Assembly (NCBI RefSeq): GCF_014203895.1
Contig: NZ_JACHJY010000023.1
Location: 1-34,418, forward strand
Length of the DNA: 34,418 nt
DNA from: Streptomyces nymphaeiformis
Lineage (GTDB): Bacteria > Actinomycetota > Actinomycetes > Streptomycetales > Streptomycetaceae
Reading direction: 5' to 3'
The notes below the pieces were generated by a model. It was given only the letters and a program-made list of their open reading frames with translations. It was not told the DNA's origin and did not search any database. Positions 21,014-29,627 of this stretch are shown one piece after another (the first letter of the stretch is position 1; every line of letters starts with the position of its first letter). The position numbers and the translations under genes are program-made.

Positions 21014-22989
21014 CCGTCCTGGACGAGCTGCTTGTCCGCATCGGCATGGACTCCTCAGGCGTCGACGAAGGCACCGAGGAAGTCACCGGCCGCCTCGACG
21101 GCCTCGCGGGCCCGGCGGCCGCCGCCGGCCTCGCCGCCGGGGCGGTGTTCGCTGCGGGGATCTCCTCGGCGATGGACCTCGCCGAGGCGCAGGGTGAGCT
21201 CAAGCAGTCGCTCGGCCTCACCGAGGTGGAGGCCGAACGGGCGGGCGACATCGCAGGTGACGTGTTCTCCGACGGGTTCGGGGGGTCTCTCGAGGAAGTG
21301 ACCACCGGCCTGTCGAGCGTCACGTCCGCGATGGGGAAGCTCGGCGACTTCACCGATGCCGAGCTGCAGGACATGACAGAGAGCGCCCTCGGCCTGGCCA
21401 AGAAGCTCGAGGTCGACGTCGCCGACGCGTCGACGGCGGCCGGCCAGCTCATCAAGCAGGGCCTCGTCAAGGACGGCACCGAGGCGTTCGACGTACTGGC
21501 GCGCGCCGCTCAGGTCCTGCCCAAGAGCATGCTGGCCGACGTGCCTGCGGTCGTGCAGGAGTACGGCACGCACTTCAAGCGCATCGGGCTCGACGCCAGC
21601 ACAGCGTTCGGCATGATGTCGCAGTTCGTGAAGGCCGGCGGTAAGGACATCGACCAGGCGGGCGACATTTTGCACGAGTTCGCCCGCATCACGAGCGAGG
21701 AGACCGACCGGGCGAAGGAGGGATTCAAGAGCCTCGGCCTGGACGGCGCGAAGATGCTGGCCGACATCGGCAAGGGCGGCAAGCCCGCGGCCGACGCGCT
21801 GCAGCTCACCCTGGACAAGCTCCGCGGCGTCGAGGACCCGGCCAAGCGGGCCCAGCTCGGCGTGCAGCTGTTCGGCGACATGGCCGGTGAGGCTGCGGAC
21901 GCGCTGCTCGCGATGAACCCGCAGACCGCGCTCGCCGCCTCCGGGATGGACACCGCGGCCGGCTCCTCGAAGAAGCTCACCGACGCGATGGAGGCCTCGC
22001 CCGCGCAGCAGATGGACGCCGCGATGCGGACCCTGCAGACCACGCTCGGCGAGGCGTTCCTGCCCATCCTGAAGACGGTGTCCGAGTTCTTCGCCAAGCA
22101 CAAGGACACGATCAAGGAACTCATCCCGATCGTGCTCGTCCTCGTCGGCGTCCTCGGCCTGATGGCGGCCGCCATCTGGATCGTGAACATCGCGATGATG
22201 GCCAACCCGATCGGACTGATCATCGCCGGGATCATCGCCCTGATCGCGGTCATCGCGCTGATCGTCATCAAGTGGGACGAGATCAAGGCCAAGACCCTGG
22301 AGGTCTGGGACAAGATCATGGTGGCCCTGGACATCGCCTGGCGCTGGATCGAGACGAAGGCCGGCGAGCTCTGGGACAGCTTCGTCGGCATCTTCGCCGA
22401 CGGGTGGATCTGGCTGCGCGACAAGGTCTTTGCGCCGATCGGCCGGTTCTTCACCGACACCATCCCTGGCTGGGTGGACTCAGGCGTCCAGTGGGTCAAG
22501 GACATCTGGAACGACATGATCGGCTGGTTCCAGAGCATCCCGGACAGGATCGCCCGCGGCCTGAGCGGCATGTGGTCGTGGGTCACCGACGGTCTGAAAG
22601 ACGCCCTCAACGGCGCCATCGGCCTGATCAACTCGGGGATCTGGTTCATCAACGACAAGTTGATCGGCAGCGTCAACCTCTTGCCCGGCATGAGCGTGCC
22701 ATACATCCCGTACCTCCCTTATCTGGCCGAGGGCGGCATCACGACCGGGCCGACGCTCGCCATGATCGGCGAGGGCAGCGAGCAGGAGGCCGTGCTCCCG
22801 CTGTCCAAGCTCGAGGCACTGATCAACACCCCCGCCGCCATGGCCGCCCCGTCCACGGGCAAGGTCCAGCCTGTCCAGGTCCAGGTGATCGCGCAGGCCG
22901 ACCGCAACGGCTTCCGGGACTTCCTCCAGTACGAGGTCCGCACCACCGCCGGCGGATCCGTCGCCCGCTACGCAGGAGAGGACGACTAA
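21010..22989 (+). CDS. Tail tape measure protein
   Basis: This is a 659-aa protein. N-terminal helices (about 1-200) include the TP901-type repeats around AAGQLIKQGLVKDGTEAFDV and STAFGMMSQFVKAGGKDIDQ. A bundle of hydrophobic segments lies at about 370-420 (LIPIVLVLVGVLGLMAAAIW; GLIIAGIIALIAVIALIVIK). A Trp-rich repeat part follows, then the tail-tip end AEGGITTGPTLAMIGEGSEQ, typical of this family. At about 1.5 angstrom per residue the tail should be near 100 nm (an estimate). The start overlaps the chaperone stop as ATGA. Confidence 0.94.
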   Translation: MTVLDELLVRIGMDSSGVDEGTEEVTGRLDGLAGPAAAAGLAAGAVFAAGISSAMDLAEAQGELKQSLGLTEVEAERAGDIAGDVFSDGFGGSLEEVTTGLSSVTSAMGKLGDFTDAELQDMTESALGLAKKLEVDVADASTAAGQLIKQGLVKDGTEAFDVLARAAQVLPKSMLADVPAVVQEYGTHFKRIGLDASTAFGMMSQFVKAGGKDIDQAGDILHEFARITSEETDRAKEGFKSLGLDGAKMLADIGKGGKPAADALQLTLDKLRGVEDPAKRAQLGVQLFGDMAGEAADALLAMNPQTALAASGMDTAAGSSKKLTDAMEASPAQQMDAAMRTLQTTLGEAFLPILKTVSEFFAKHKDTIKELIPIVLVLVGVLGLMAAAIWIVNIAMMANPIGLIIAGIIALIAVIALIVIKWDEIKAKTLEVWDKIMVALDIAWRWIETKAGELWDSFVGIFADGWIWLRDKVFAPIGRFFTDTIPGWVDSGVQWVKDIWNDMIGWFQSIPDRIARGLSGMWSWVTDGLKDALNGAIGLINSGIWFINDKLIGSVNLLPGMSVPYIPYLPYLAEGGITTGPTLAMIGEGSEQEAVLPLSKLEALINTPAAMAAPSTGKVQPVQVQVIAQADRNGFRDFLQYEVRTTAGGSVARYAGEDD

Positions 22990-22992
22990 CCC

Positions 22993-25710
22993 ATGGTTGC
23001 TCTGCCGCCGCCGGACCTGTTCGAGCTGTACTACAACGGCCAGTTCAACAACCGCACCTCCGACGTGCGGGCCTCGGCCGGGGTCACGATGTCGCGCGGA
23101 GTGTCGGCCGAGGGGACGCGGGCGGATCCCTCGGCCGCCGACATGCTGCTCAACAACCGGCACGGCGACTACTCCCGGCGCAACCCCATGAGCGCGCTGT
23201 ACGGGAAGATCGGCCCGAACACGCCGATGCGCTACTCCGTCGACGCGGGCTACCCCTACCTCCTGCTCCCCGGGGACACCTCCTCCGCGCTCACCACCCC
23301 CGACGCCGCGGTCCTCGGCGTGACCGACCTCGACATCCGCATCGAGGTCGCGCTCGACTCCTACACCACCGCCCAGGAGGCGGTCTCCCGGTTCCTGAAC
23401 TCGGGCAACAACTGCTCCTGGTCGCTGCAGGTGGGCAACGGGCTGCAGCTGTCCTGGTACCCGGACGGAAGCTTCGCCAGCCAGAAGACCGCGGGCATCG
23501 GGGTGCAGCTGCCCGCCATCCCCCGCCAGCGCATCGCCTTCCGTGTCGTCCTGGACGTCAACACCGGTGCCGGCGGCCACCTCGTCTCGTTCTACTGGGC
23601 GCCGTCGATCACCGCGACCATGTGGAACCCACTCGGCACCGCCACCGCCGGCACCGGCACCACGACGGTGTTCGACGGGGCCGCCGGGCTGCAGCTCGGC
23701 ACGAACACCGGCCTGGTCGGCACCGGGCTGAAGGGCCGCATCTACGCCTTCCAGCTGTGGGACGGTGCCACCGGCGTCCGCAAGGTCAACGTCGACTTCT
23801 CCACCGCGAAGGCCGGCGACACCTCGTTCACCGACACCGGTGGCCTGGTGTGGACGAAGGCCGGCGCCGCCGCCCTGGCCAACCGGCACGTCCGTATGGC
23901 GGGCGAGGTCCCGGCCTGGACGCCGCAACGCGATGCCTCCGGCGCCGACCGGACCGTGCCGATCACCCCGGCCGGGATAACCCGCCGCCTCGACGCGGGC
24001 ACCAAGCCCCTCGAGTCCGCGCTGCTGCGCTACCTCCGCGCCGCGGGCCCGATCGAATGCTGGCCACTGATCGACGGAGCACAAGCCACCTCGGGCGCCC
24101 CGCTCGTCGGCACCGCGCCGGCCGTCGTCCTGCCGGGCAGCACCTACGTGTGGGCGGACGGCGAGCTCGCCGACTGGATCGAGCCGGTCATCCACCTCAC
24201 AGGCGGCGGCCGGATCATCGCCCCGCTCCCGGCGCACGCTTCCGCGGCCACCGGCTGGTCGGTGGACTGGCCCTTCTCACAGCTGGACTCCCTCGTCACC
24301 TGCAGCGTGACCGAGGGCAGCGCCACCGGCCGGACATGGACGGTGTCCCTCGACCCCTCCACCAACAAGATCCAGCTCTTCACCTTCACCGCGGCCGGCG
24401 CCACCACCCTGCAAGGCGAGATCTCTCCCGCGAACGTCTTCAACGACGTTCCGCACGTGGTGCGGCTGACGACAGCGTCGAGCGGCGGCTCCGTCGGCTG
24501 GAGCCTGTACCTCGACGGCGTGCTCGCGGTGGCCGGGGCGGACACGCCCGCCGCCGTCCCGCTGCAGAACGTCGATGTCCTGGCCGGCCTGTCCGGATCC
24601 TTCAAGTCCATGGCGCTCGGCTACATCACCTACTGGGGCTCCTCGGCGCCCTCCGCGGCCGACTTCTACCGGGCCCTCACCGGGTTCCAGGGAGAGACCG
24701 CCGGCGCCCGCTTCCTGCGCCTGTGCACGGAGCAGGGGGTACCGGCCGCCCTGATGGGCACGGCCTCCGCCACCACCCCGCTCGGCGTCCAGAAGCGGGA
24801 GAAGTTCCTCGACGCGCTCGCTTCCCTCGCCCGTGCCGACGGCGGGTACGTCCTGGAGCAGCGCGACGACCGTGCCCTCGCCTTCCGGCCCCGCCAGACG
24901 CTTTACAACCAGCCCCCGGCGATCACCCTGGACTTCTCGACCGGGGTGATCAGCGAGCCGTTCCGGCCGCTGGACGACGAGAAGCTCAGCGAGAACGACG
25001 TCGCGGTCACCAGGGAGGGAGGCACGTTCGCGTCCGCCGTCCAGCTGACCGGGCCCCTGTCCGTCCAGGACCCCCCGGCCGGTATCGGCCGCTACGACGT
25101 CGCCCACACCCTCTCGCTCGCCGCCGACGCGCAGGCCCTGCAACAGGCCGCGTGGCGCCTGCACGTGGGCACTGTCGACGGCCTGCGCTATCCGCAGATC
25201 ACCCTCGACCTCGGCAATCCCCGTGTGTGGCCGCTGATCCGGGCCGTCTACCTGGCCGACGTCGGCGACAAGATCCGGCTCACCGGCCTGCCGGACGACT
25301 ACGGCCCCGACGACGTCGACCTGATCATCCGCGGCTACAAGGAGACCGTCACCGAGAAGACGTGGCGGATCACGTTCACCTGCACCCCGGGCGCCCCCTA
25401 CGACGTCCTGCAGCTGGGAGCCCCCGCCTACTCCCGGCTGGCCACTGCAGGTTCCCAGCTGGCCTCCGCCATCACCGCCACCGCAACGTCCCTGTCCGTC
25501 ACCACCACGGGGACCACCCTGTGGACCACAGCGGCCGGCGACCGCCCGTTCGACATCGTCGTCGGCGGCGAGCGGATGACCGTCACCAACCTGACCGGCG
25601 CCACCTCGCCGCAGACGTTCACCGTCACCCGCTCCGTCAACGGCGTCGTCAAGTCCCACGTGGCCGGGACCGCGCTCCAGATCGCCCGGCCCGTCGTCTA
25701 CGCCCTGTGA
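22993..25710 (+). CDS. Large minor tail / tail tip protein with LamG-like inserts
   Basis: This is a 905-aa protein. The N-terminus (LFELYYNGQFNNRTSDVRAS, SRGVSAEGTRADPSAADMLL) is the actinophage minor tail type. Two concanavalin/LamG-like beta-sandwich regions seem present: about 95-270 (DIRIEVALDSYTTAQEAVSR; GRIYAFQLWDGATG) and about 400-555 (VVRLTTASSGGSVGWSLYLD). The 560-800 part (FLRLCTEQGVPAALMG; KFLDALASLARADGGYVLEQ) resembles the hub/Dit-Tal face. A Ser/Thr-rich C-terminus ends the chain. It probably combines distal-tail, hub and carbohydrate-binding roles, since no separate Dit or hub gene is present. Confidence 0.85.
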   Translation: MVALPPPDLFELYYNGQFNNRTSDVRASAGVTMSRGVSAEGTRADPSAADMLLNNRHGDYSRRNPMSALYGKIGPNTPMRYSVDAGYPYLLLPGDTSSALTTPDAAVLGVTDLDIRIEVALDSYTTAQEAVSRFLNSGNNCSWSLQVGNGLQLSWYPDGSFASQKTAGIGVQLPAIPRQRIAFRVVLDVNTGAGGHLVSFYWAPSITATMWNPLGTATAGTGTTTVFDGAAGLQLGTNTGLVGTGLKGRIYAFQLWDGATGVRKVNVDFSTAKAGDTSFTDTGGLVWTKAGAAALANRHVRMAGEVPAWTPQRDASGADRTVPITPAGITRRLDAGTKPLESALLRYLRAAGPIECWPLIDGAQATSGAPLVGTAPAVVLPGSTYVWADGELADWIEPVIHLTGGGRIIAPLPAHASAATGWSVDWPFSQLDSLVTCSVTEGSATGRTWTVSLDPSTNKIQLFTFTAAGATTLQGEISPANVFNDVPHVVRLTTASSGGSVGWSLYLDGVLAVAGADTPAAVPLQNVDVLAGLSGSFKSMALGYITYWGSSAPSAADFYRALTGFQGETAGARFLRLCTEQGVPAALMGTASATTPLGVQKREKFLDALASLARADGGYVLEQRDDRALAFRPRQTLYNQPPAITLDFSTGVISEPFRPLDDEKLSENDVAVTREGGTFASAVQLTGPLSVQDPPAGIGRYDVAHTLSLAADAQALQQAAWRLHVGTVDGLRYPQITLDLGNPRVWPLIRAVYLADVGDKIRLTGLPDDYGPDDVDLIIRGYKETVTEKTWRITFTCTPGAPYDVLQLGAPAYSRLATAGSQLASAITATATSLSVTTTGTTLWTTAAGDRPFDIVVGGERMTVTNLTGATSPQTFTVTRSVNGVVKSHVAGTALQIARPVVYAL

Positions 25711-25719
25711 GGAGGCACC

Positions 25720-26205
25720 ATGCCCGACCCGATCGTCCTGTCCGGACAGATCATCACGCCCGACATCATCAACGGGCTGGTCCAGCCGCACGTGCAGGTC
25801 GTCGCCGGAGCCTTCGCGGTCCCGGCCGGCGCCAGCACATACACGCCCGTCGCGTGGGCCAGCACCCTGTCCGGCAACCACGCGCCCATGTGGTCGCTCG
25901 CGCAACCCACCCGGCTGATCGCCCCGTCCGCCGGCGTCTACCTGATCCATGGCGGCGTCACCTGGCCCGGTGCCCTCGGCACCTCCGACGCCCGCGGTGA
26001 GATCCGCGCCAACGGCAGCGCCTCGCCCTCCCTCGGCACGAGGGTCGGCAGCCAGCGCGGCAGCGCCGGCAACATGCAGGCCGCGGCCAGCGGCACCGTC
26101 ACCCTCACTGCCGGCGGCTACGTCGAGCTCTACCTCAACACCCAGGCCGCGACCGCCATCACGGCCACCGTCACCCTCGGCATCACCCGCATCTCCGCCA
26201 CCTGA
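25720..26205 (+). CDS. Distal minor tail protein, C1q/beta-sandwich-like
   Basis: This is a 161-aa protein. After a short helical N-terminus (SGQIITPDIINGLVQPHVQV), the remainder is beta-rich with a C1q/TNF-like strand pattern: RLIAPSAGVYLIHGGVTWPG, GEIRANGSASPSLG, then GYVELYLNTQAATAITATVT. Domains of this kind in phage tails form trimeric receptor-binding heads. GAGGAGGC before the ATG (25709-25716) overlaps the previous stop. Confidence 0.7.
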   Translation: MPDPIVLSGQIITPDIINGLVQPHVQVVAGAFAVPAGASTYTPVAWASTLSGNHAPMWSLAQPTRLIAPSAGVYLIHGGVTWPGALGTSDARGEIRANGSASPSLGTRVGSQRGSAGNMQAAASGTVTLTAGGYVELYLNTQAATAITATVTLGITRISAT

Positions 26206-26220
26206 TCAGGAGGTTTCCGC

Positions 26221-26481
26221 ATGCCCGCCTACCCCAACTTCGACCCCGCCGGCGTCGCCTACGACCTCCACCTGTGGCACCCCGAGTGGGGATCGGTGCA
26301 CGTCTCGGTCGGCACCCCCAGCTACCCCACGGGTGTCTTCAACAACGCCGGCGTGGACGCGATCATCCAGCAGCTCGCACAGGACCTCCTCGCGCCGATC
26401 GGCGGCGAGAAGGTCATCGAGGTCGTCCGTCTCCAGACCGAGTCCGTGAAGTGGACGCCCCCCGCGCCGCCCACCCCCTGA
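26221..26481 (+). CDS. Small distal tail-module protein
   Basis: This is an 86-aa protein. FDPAGVAYDLHLWHPEWGSV, then TGVFNNAGVDAIIQQLAQDL and a Thr/Pro tail. No domain was recognised. It lies between the putative receptor-binding protein and the lysis genes and is probably a tail-tip accessory. CAGGAGG (26208-26214) precedes the ATG. Confidence 0.6.
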   Translation: MPAYPNFDPAGVAYDLHLWHPEWGSVHVSVGTPSYPTGVFNNAGVDAIIQQLAQDLLAPIGGEKVIEVVRLQTESVKWTPPAPPTP

Positions 26482-26499
26482 CCTTGCCCGTACCCGCCC

Positions 26500-26526
26500 G
26501 CCCCGCGCCGTCCGGCCCGGGGCTTT
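26500..26526 (+). terminator. Hairpin with short T tract before the lysis genes
   Basis: GCCCCG (26500-26505) pairs with CGGGGC (26518-26523) around a 12-base loop that can pair further inside (GCCG with CGGC), followed by TTT. It separates the tail and lysis genes. Confidence 0.55.
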
Positions 26527-26548
26527 GCCATATCTCAGGAGGCCCCCC

Positions 26549-27469
26549 ATGGCCGCACCACTGTCCGCGGACCGGCTGATCGCCGCGCTCCGCGCCGAAG
26601 GCGTCACCGTCATCGAGCACCCCGGCTGGCGCACCCACAACCGCAACCACGTCGGCGACTGGGGACCGGTCGTCGGCGTGATGATCCACCACACCGTCAG
26701 CTCCGGCACCACCTCCTCGGTGGGGATGTGCTTCAACGGGTACGAGGGCCTGCCCGGGCCGCTGTGCCATGGCGTCATCGCGAAGGACGGCGTCGTGCAC
26801 CTCGTCGGCAACGGCCGGGCCAACCACGCCGGCGGCGGCGACCCGTCCGTCCTCCAGGCCGTCATCACCGAGACGTACGGCGAGCAGCCCCCGGCGCCCC
26901 GCGTCCACCAGGGCAGCCCGGGCGCCGTCGACGGCAACTCCCGCTTCTACGGCTTCGAGTGCGTCAACCTCGGCGACGGCACCGACCCCTGGCCCACCGA
27001 GCAGCTGCTCGCGATCGAGCGCGTGGCCGCGGCCCTGTGCCGCGCGCACGGCTGGGGCGCCCGCTCCGTCATCGGCCACAAGGAGTGGTCCGACTGGAAG
27101 AACGACCCCCGCGGCTTCACCATGCCGACGATGCGCGGCCGCGTGCAGGCCCGCCTCGACAAGGACCCTGCCAAGCCCGCCGAGCCGACGCCCACCCCGC
27201 CGAAGCAGCCGCCGGCCCTGGAGCCGTTCCCCGGCGCCTCGTTCTTCCGCGCGGGACGGAGCTCACCGGTCATCACCGCCATGGGCCGGCGCCTCGTCGC
27301 CGAAGGCTGCTCGGCGTACACCTCGGGGCCCGGGCCTCGGTGGACCGAGGCCGACCGCCTCAGCTACGCGAAGTGGCAGCGCAAGCTCGGATTCCGCGGC
27401 TCCGACGCCGACGGCATCCCCGGCCCCTCCTCCTGGACCGCCCTCAAGGTCCCCCGCTCCTCCCACTGA
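26549..27469 (+). CDS. Endolysin: N-acetylmuramoyl-L-alanine amidase with peptidoglycan-binding domain
   Basis: This is a 306-aa protein. Amidase_2 domain at 1-205: VMIHHTVSSG (His 47/48, first zinc ligand), ANHAGGGD, and GHKEWSDWKNDPRG (second His 177 and downstream Asp), cleaving the amide between MurNAc and the peptide stem. A Pro/Lys linker (207-228) leads to a C-terminal peptidoglycan-binding repeat (FFRAGRSSPVITAMGRRLVA ... YAKWQRKLGFRGSDADGIPG). No signal peptide was seen, so release depends on a holin. ATG 26549 follows CAGGAGG (26536-26542). An earlier in-frame start at 26525 overlaps that site. Confidence 0.93.
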   Translation: MAAPLSADRLIAALRAEGVTVIEHPGWRTHNRNHVGDWGPVVGVMIHHTVSSGTTSSVGMCFNGYEGLPGPLCHGVIAKDGVVHLVGNGRANHAGGGDPSVLQAVITETYGEQPPAPRVHQGSPGAVDGNSRFYGFECVNLGDGTDPWPTEQLLAIERVAAALCRAHGWGARSVIGHKEWSDWKNDPRGFTMPTMRGRVQARLDKDPAKPAEPTPTPPKQPPALEPFPGASFFRAGRSSPVITAMGRRLVAEGCSAYTSGPGPRWTEADRLSYAKWQRKLGFRGSDADGIPGPSSWTALKVPRSSH

Positions 27470-27480
27470 AAGGCGCCCCC

Positions 27481-27843
27481 ATGAACCTGCTCGCCAGCGT
27501 CCTCCGCACCGTCGTCCCGCTCCTGGCCGGATGGATCCTCACCGTCACCGGCGCTCTCGGCATCGAGGCCGACTCGACCGTGGTCGCCGGCGGCATCACC
27601 GCCGCCGTCACCCTCGCCTACTACACCCTCCTCCGCCTGGCCGAAGAGCTCGCCTCCCGCATCGGCTGGGAGCCGGGCCGCCTCATCGCCGGCCTCTTCC
27701 TCGGCTGGGCCCGACCGCCCGCCTACGAGCAGCCGACCGCCACCGTCCCGGTTCGCGTCCACTTCGACAAGGAGGCCCTGCGCCTCGACGTTGGCGAGGC
27801 CCTGCGGCGCGCCGCCCAGGACGTGGAGAGGCGCCGCCCGTGA
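27481..27843 (+). CDS. Holin candidate 1, two-to-three-helix membrane protein
   Basis: This is a 120-aa protein. Hydrophobic helices: LASVLRTVVPLLAGWILTVT (about 4-23), TVVAGGITAAVTLAYYTLLR (about 33-52), and a weaker LIAGLFLGWARPP. The C-terminus is charged and cytoplasmic (FDKEALRLDVGEALRRAAQD). It follows the endolysin directly and fits a holin or membrane-disruption role. The stop overlaps the next GTG (GTGA). Confidence 0.8.
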   Translation: MNLLASVLRTVVPLLAGWILTVTGALGIEADSTVVAGGITAAVTLAYYTLLRLAEELASRIGWEPGRLIAGLFLGWARPPAYEQPTATVPVRVHFDKEALRLDVGEALRRAAQDVERRRP

Positions 27844-28163
27844 CCGGCATCCCCGGCCTCGATATCGCGGCCGCCATCGCCGCCGCGATCGCCGCGCTCG
27901 GCGGCGCGCTCGCCCTGCTCTACCGCTGGGCCCGCGGCCTACGCCGAGGCCTCACCCGCCTCGGCGACTTCCTCGACGACTGGTTCGGCGTCGACGCGCG
28001 CCCGGGCGTCTCGGCGCGCCCCGGAGTCATGCAGCGGCTGTGCTCCCTGGAGGACGAAGTCGCCGGCATCAAGCACGAGCTCCACCCCAACTCAGGCAGC
28101 AGCCTCCGGGACGCGGTCGACCGAGTCGACGCCCGCACCGCCCACCTCGACAAGGCCCCGTAG
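27840..28163 (+). CDS. Holin candidate 2 / DUF2746-like membrane protein
   Basis: This is a 107-aa protein. LDIAAAIAAAIAALGGALAL (about 7-26) is one transmembrane helix, then a basic segment (RWARGLRRGLTRLGDF). The C-terminal half has DDWFGVDARPGVSARPGVMQ, and SLEDEVAGIKHELHPNSGSS leading to LRDAVDRVDARTAHL, a coiled coil. PNxGSSLRDAVDRVxxR is a pattern seen in Streptomyces and mycobacterial phage lysis-cassette membrane proteins. It may be the second holin or an antiholin. Confidence 0.75.
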   Translation: MTGIPGLDIAAAIAAAIAALGGALALLYRWARGLRRGLTRLGDFLDDWFGVDARPGVSARPGVMQRLCSLEDEVAGIKHELHPNSGSSLRDAVDRVDARTAHLDKAP

Positions 28164-28170
28164 CCCACGA

Positions 28171-28198
28171 CGCCCCCTCTCGCTCGCGAGAGGGGGCG
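28171..28198 (+). terminator. Strong terminator ending the late operon
   Basis: CGCCCCCTCTCG (28171-28182) pairs with CGAGAGGGGGCG (28187-28198), a perfect 12-bp stem with a CTCG loop, five bases after the last lysis gene's stop region. It separates the late genes from the independently regulated accessory gene. Confidence 0.9.
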
Positions 28199-28227
28199 CA
28201 TTCGTCTGTTCTGGGGCACACGACAAG

Positions 28228-28280
28228 GGCCTTGCCCCCTACTCTGATCGGTGTCGAGTCGTTCAGAGAGGGGCAAGGCC
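28228..28280. promoter_or_regulatory. 11-bp inverted repeat upstream of the XRE-TPR regulator
   Basis: GGCCTTGCCCC (28228-28238) and GGGGCAAGGCC (28270-28280) are perfect inverted repeats 31 bases apart (42-bp centre-to-centre, four helical turns). The right arm ends at the GTG start. They could be two operators for autoregulation, or a 5' RNA hairpin that holds the ribosome-binding site. Confidence 0.65.
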
Positions 28281-29534
28281 GTGTCGCTTCATGCTACCCC
28301 GGACCCGTACGCCAACCCGGCGGCTTTCGGGCAGAGAATGCAGATCCTCCGTGAGCGCCGCGGCATGACCCGCCAGGTGCTCGCCGGGCTCCTTGGGAAG
28401 TCGACCGACTGGGTGAAGTCCGTCGAGTCCGGCCGCATGCAGGCGCCCGGGATCGAGATGGTCTACCGGATCGCCGAGGCTCTGCGCGTGCGCGAGCTCT
28501 CCGACCTTACTGGCCACGGCGAGTACAAGGTGGACTTGTTCCTTGGCCCCGGGCATCCACGCCTGGCCGCTGTCAGGGCCGCCATCGAGGCGCGCCCTCT
28601 CGGCACGCCGGGAAGCGCACCACCGAGGGCGGAGCACCTGGCCGCCAGGCTCGCTGTTGCCTGGAAGGCTCGGCACGAGGCCGCCAACCACCGAGAGAAG
28701 ATCGGTGCGTTGTTGCCAGACCTGATCCGAGACGCCCAGCTCTCCGTCAAGCACGCCGGGGAGCCCTCGGAGTGGCGCGCGGCGCAGGCCGTCCTCGCCG
28801 AGGTCTACTCGCTCGCGCAGTTCTTCCTCGCGTACCAGCCCGACCCGTCGCTCCTCTGGCGTGTTGCGGAGCGCGGCATGGTGGCCGCTGAGCAGTCCGA
28901 CGACCCGCACGCGATCGGTGTCTCGTCCTGGCTCCTCGCCCAGGCCCACCGCGACACCGGCCCCTCCCACTACGACCAGGCCGACAGCATCACCAACCAG
29001 GCACTGGAGTACCTGACCCCGCTCCTGCCCGACGCCACGGACGACATCCTCGCCATCGCGGGTGCCCTGACCTTCGAGGCCGGCTACACCGCCGCCCGTA
29101 GGGGATCAACGGCCGCCGCCTGGCACCGGTGGGACACCGCCCGCGAGATGGCCGAGCGCCTGCCAGCCTCCTACTACCACCCCATCACGTCGTTCTCCCA
29201 GGCCATCATGGGCGCGCACGCGGTCACAGTCGCCGTCGAGCTACACCACGGACCGGAATCGGTACGGCAGGCCGCCCAGGCGGATGTGGCGACCATCCCC
29301 TCCAGGCCCCGACGGGCCCGCCATCGGATCGAGGAGGCCCGCGGCTACCAGCTCGACGGTCAGCCCGACGTCGCCATCGCCACCCTGGAGAAAGCCCACC
29401 ACGCGGCCCCGGAGACGATCCGCTACAACGGCTACGCGCGGTCGATCATCTTGGAACAGACGGAGTCCAAGGTTGCGCACCGCCGCCGCCGGGCCGCCGA
29501 ACTCGCCGTAGAGATGGGGCTCCTGGCAGCCTGA
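28281..29534 (+). CDS. XRE regulator with C-terminal TPR-like domain
   Basis: This is a 417-aa protein. XRE helix-turn-helix at about 10-75 (FGQRMQILRERRGMTRQVLA, then GLLGKSTDWVKSVESGRMQA). The rest is helical repeats (AHLAARLAVAWKARHEAANH; AAQAVLAEVYSLAQFFLAYQ; LWRVAERGMVAAEQSDDPHA; IGVSSWLLAQAHRDTGP), matching TPR arrays. XRE plus TPR is the architecture of peptide-sensing regulators such as Rap/Rgg/PlcR/AimR, and also of many Streptomyces regulators of unknown ligand. It lies behind a terminator and its own inverted repeat. It may be a lysogenic accessory gene. GTG 28281 is preferred, since the earlier in-frame start (28251) lies within the repeat. Confidence 0.85.
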   Translation: MSLHATPDPYANPAAFGQRMQILRERRGMTRQVLAGLLGKSTDWVKSVESGRMQAPGIEMVYRIAEALRVRELSDLTGHGEYKVDLFLGPGHPRLAAVRAAIEARPLGTPGSAPPRAEHLAARLAVAWKARHEAANHREKIGALLPDLIRDAQLSVKHAGEPSEWRAAQAVLAEVYSLAQFFLAYQPDPSLLWRVAERGMVAAEQSDDPHAIGVSSWLLAQAHRDTGPSHYDQADSITNQALEYLTPLLPDATDDILAIAGALTFEAGYTAARRGSTAAAWHRWDTAREMAERLPASYYHPITSFSQAIMGAHAVTVAVELHHGPESVRQAAQADVATIPSRPRRARHRIEEARGYQLDGQPDVAIATLEKAHHAAPETIRYNGYARSIILEQTESKVAHRRRRAAELAVEMGLLAA

Positions 29535-29544
29535 CACAAGGGGG

Positions 29545-29561
29545 GGGGAGGATTCCTCCCC
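29545..29561 (+). terminator. Terminator of the XRE-TPR gene
   Basis: GGGGAGG (29545-29551) pairs with CCTCCCC (29555-29561) around ATT, just after the stop, followed by T-containing sequence. A second hairpin follows at 29589-29613. Confidence 0.7.
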
Positions 29562-29588
29562 TCTACTCCGCGAGACCCCCCATAGCGT

Positions 29589-29613
29589 CGTGGTCAGGCA
29601 GAAGACGACCACG
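29589..29613 (+). promoter_or_regulatory. Hairpin in the leader of the gene at 29628
   Basis: CGTGGTC (29589-29595) pairs with GACCACG (29607-29613) around an 11-base loop. It lies between the XRE-TPR terminator and the ribosome-binding site of the next gene, so it may be a second terminator or a leader structure. Confidence 0.4.
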
Positions 29614-29627
29614 TCGGGGGTGTCCTC

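Noticed and set aside
22272..26000. 1242-aa plus-strand open frame overlapping tape measure and tail tip genes
   Set aside because: An Arg/Pro/His-rich out-of-frame reading of genes with clear identity; no ribosome-binding site or family motif.
28281..29534. An AimR homologue forming an arbitrium system with the DPGWG peptide
   Set aside because: Only the HTH-plus-TPR layout is shared. The peptide lies 3 kb away beside another regulator, and no sequence similarity to AimR can be claimed by eye.
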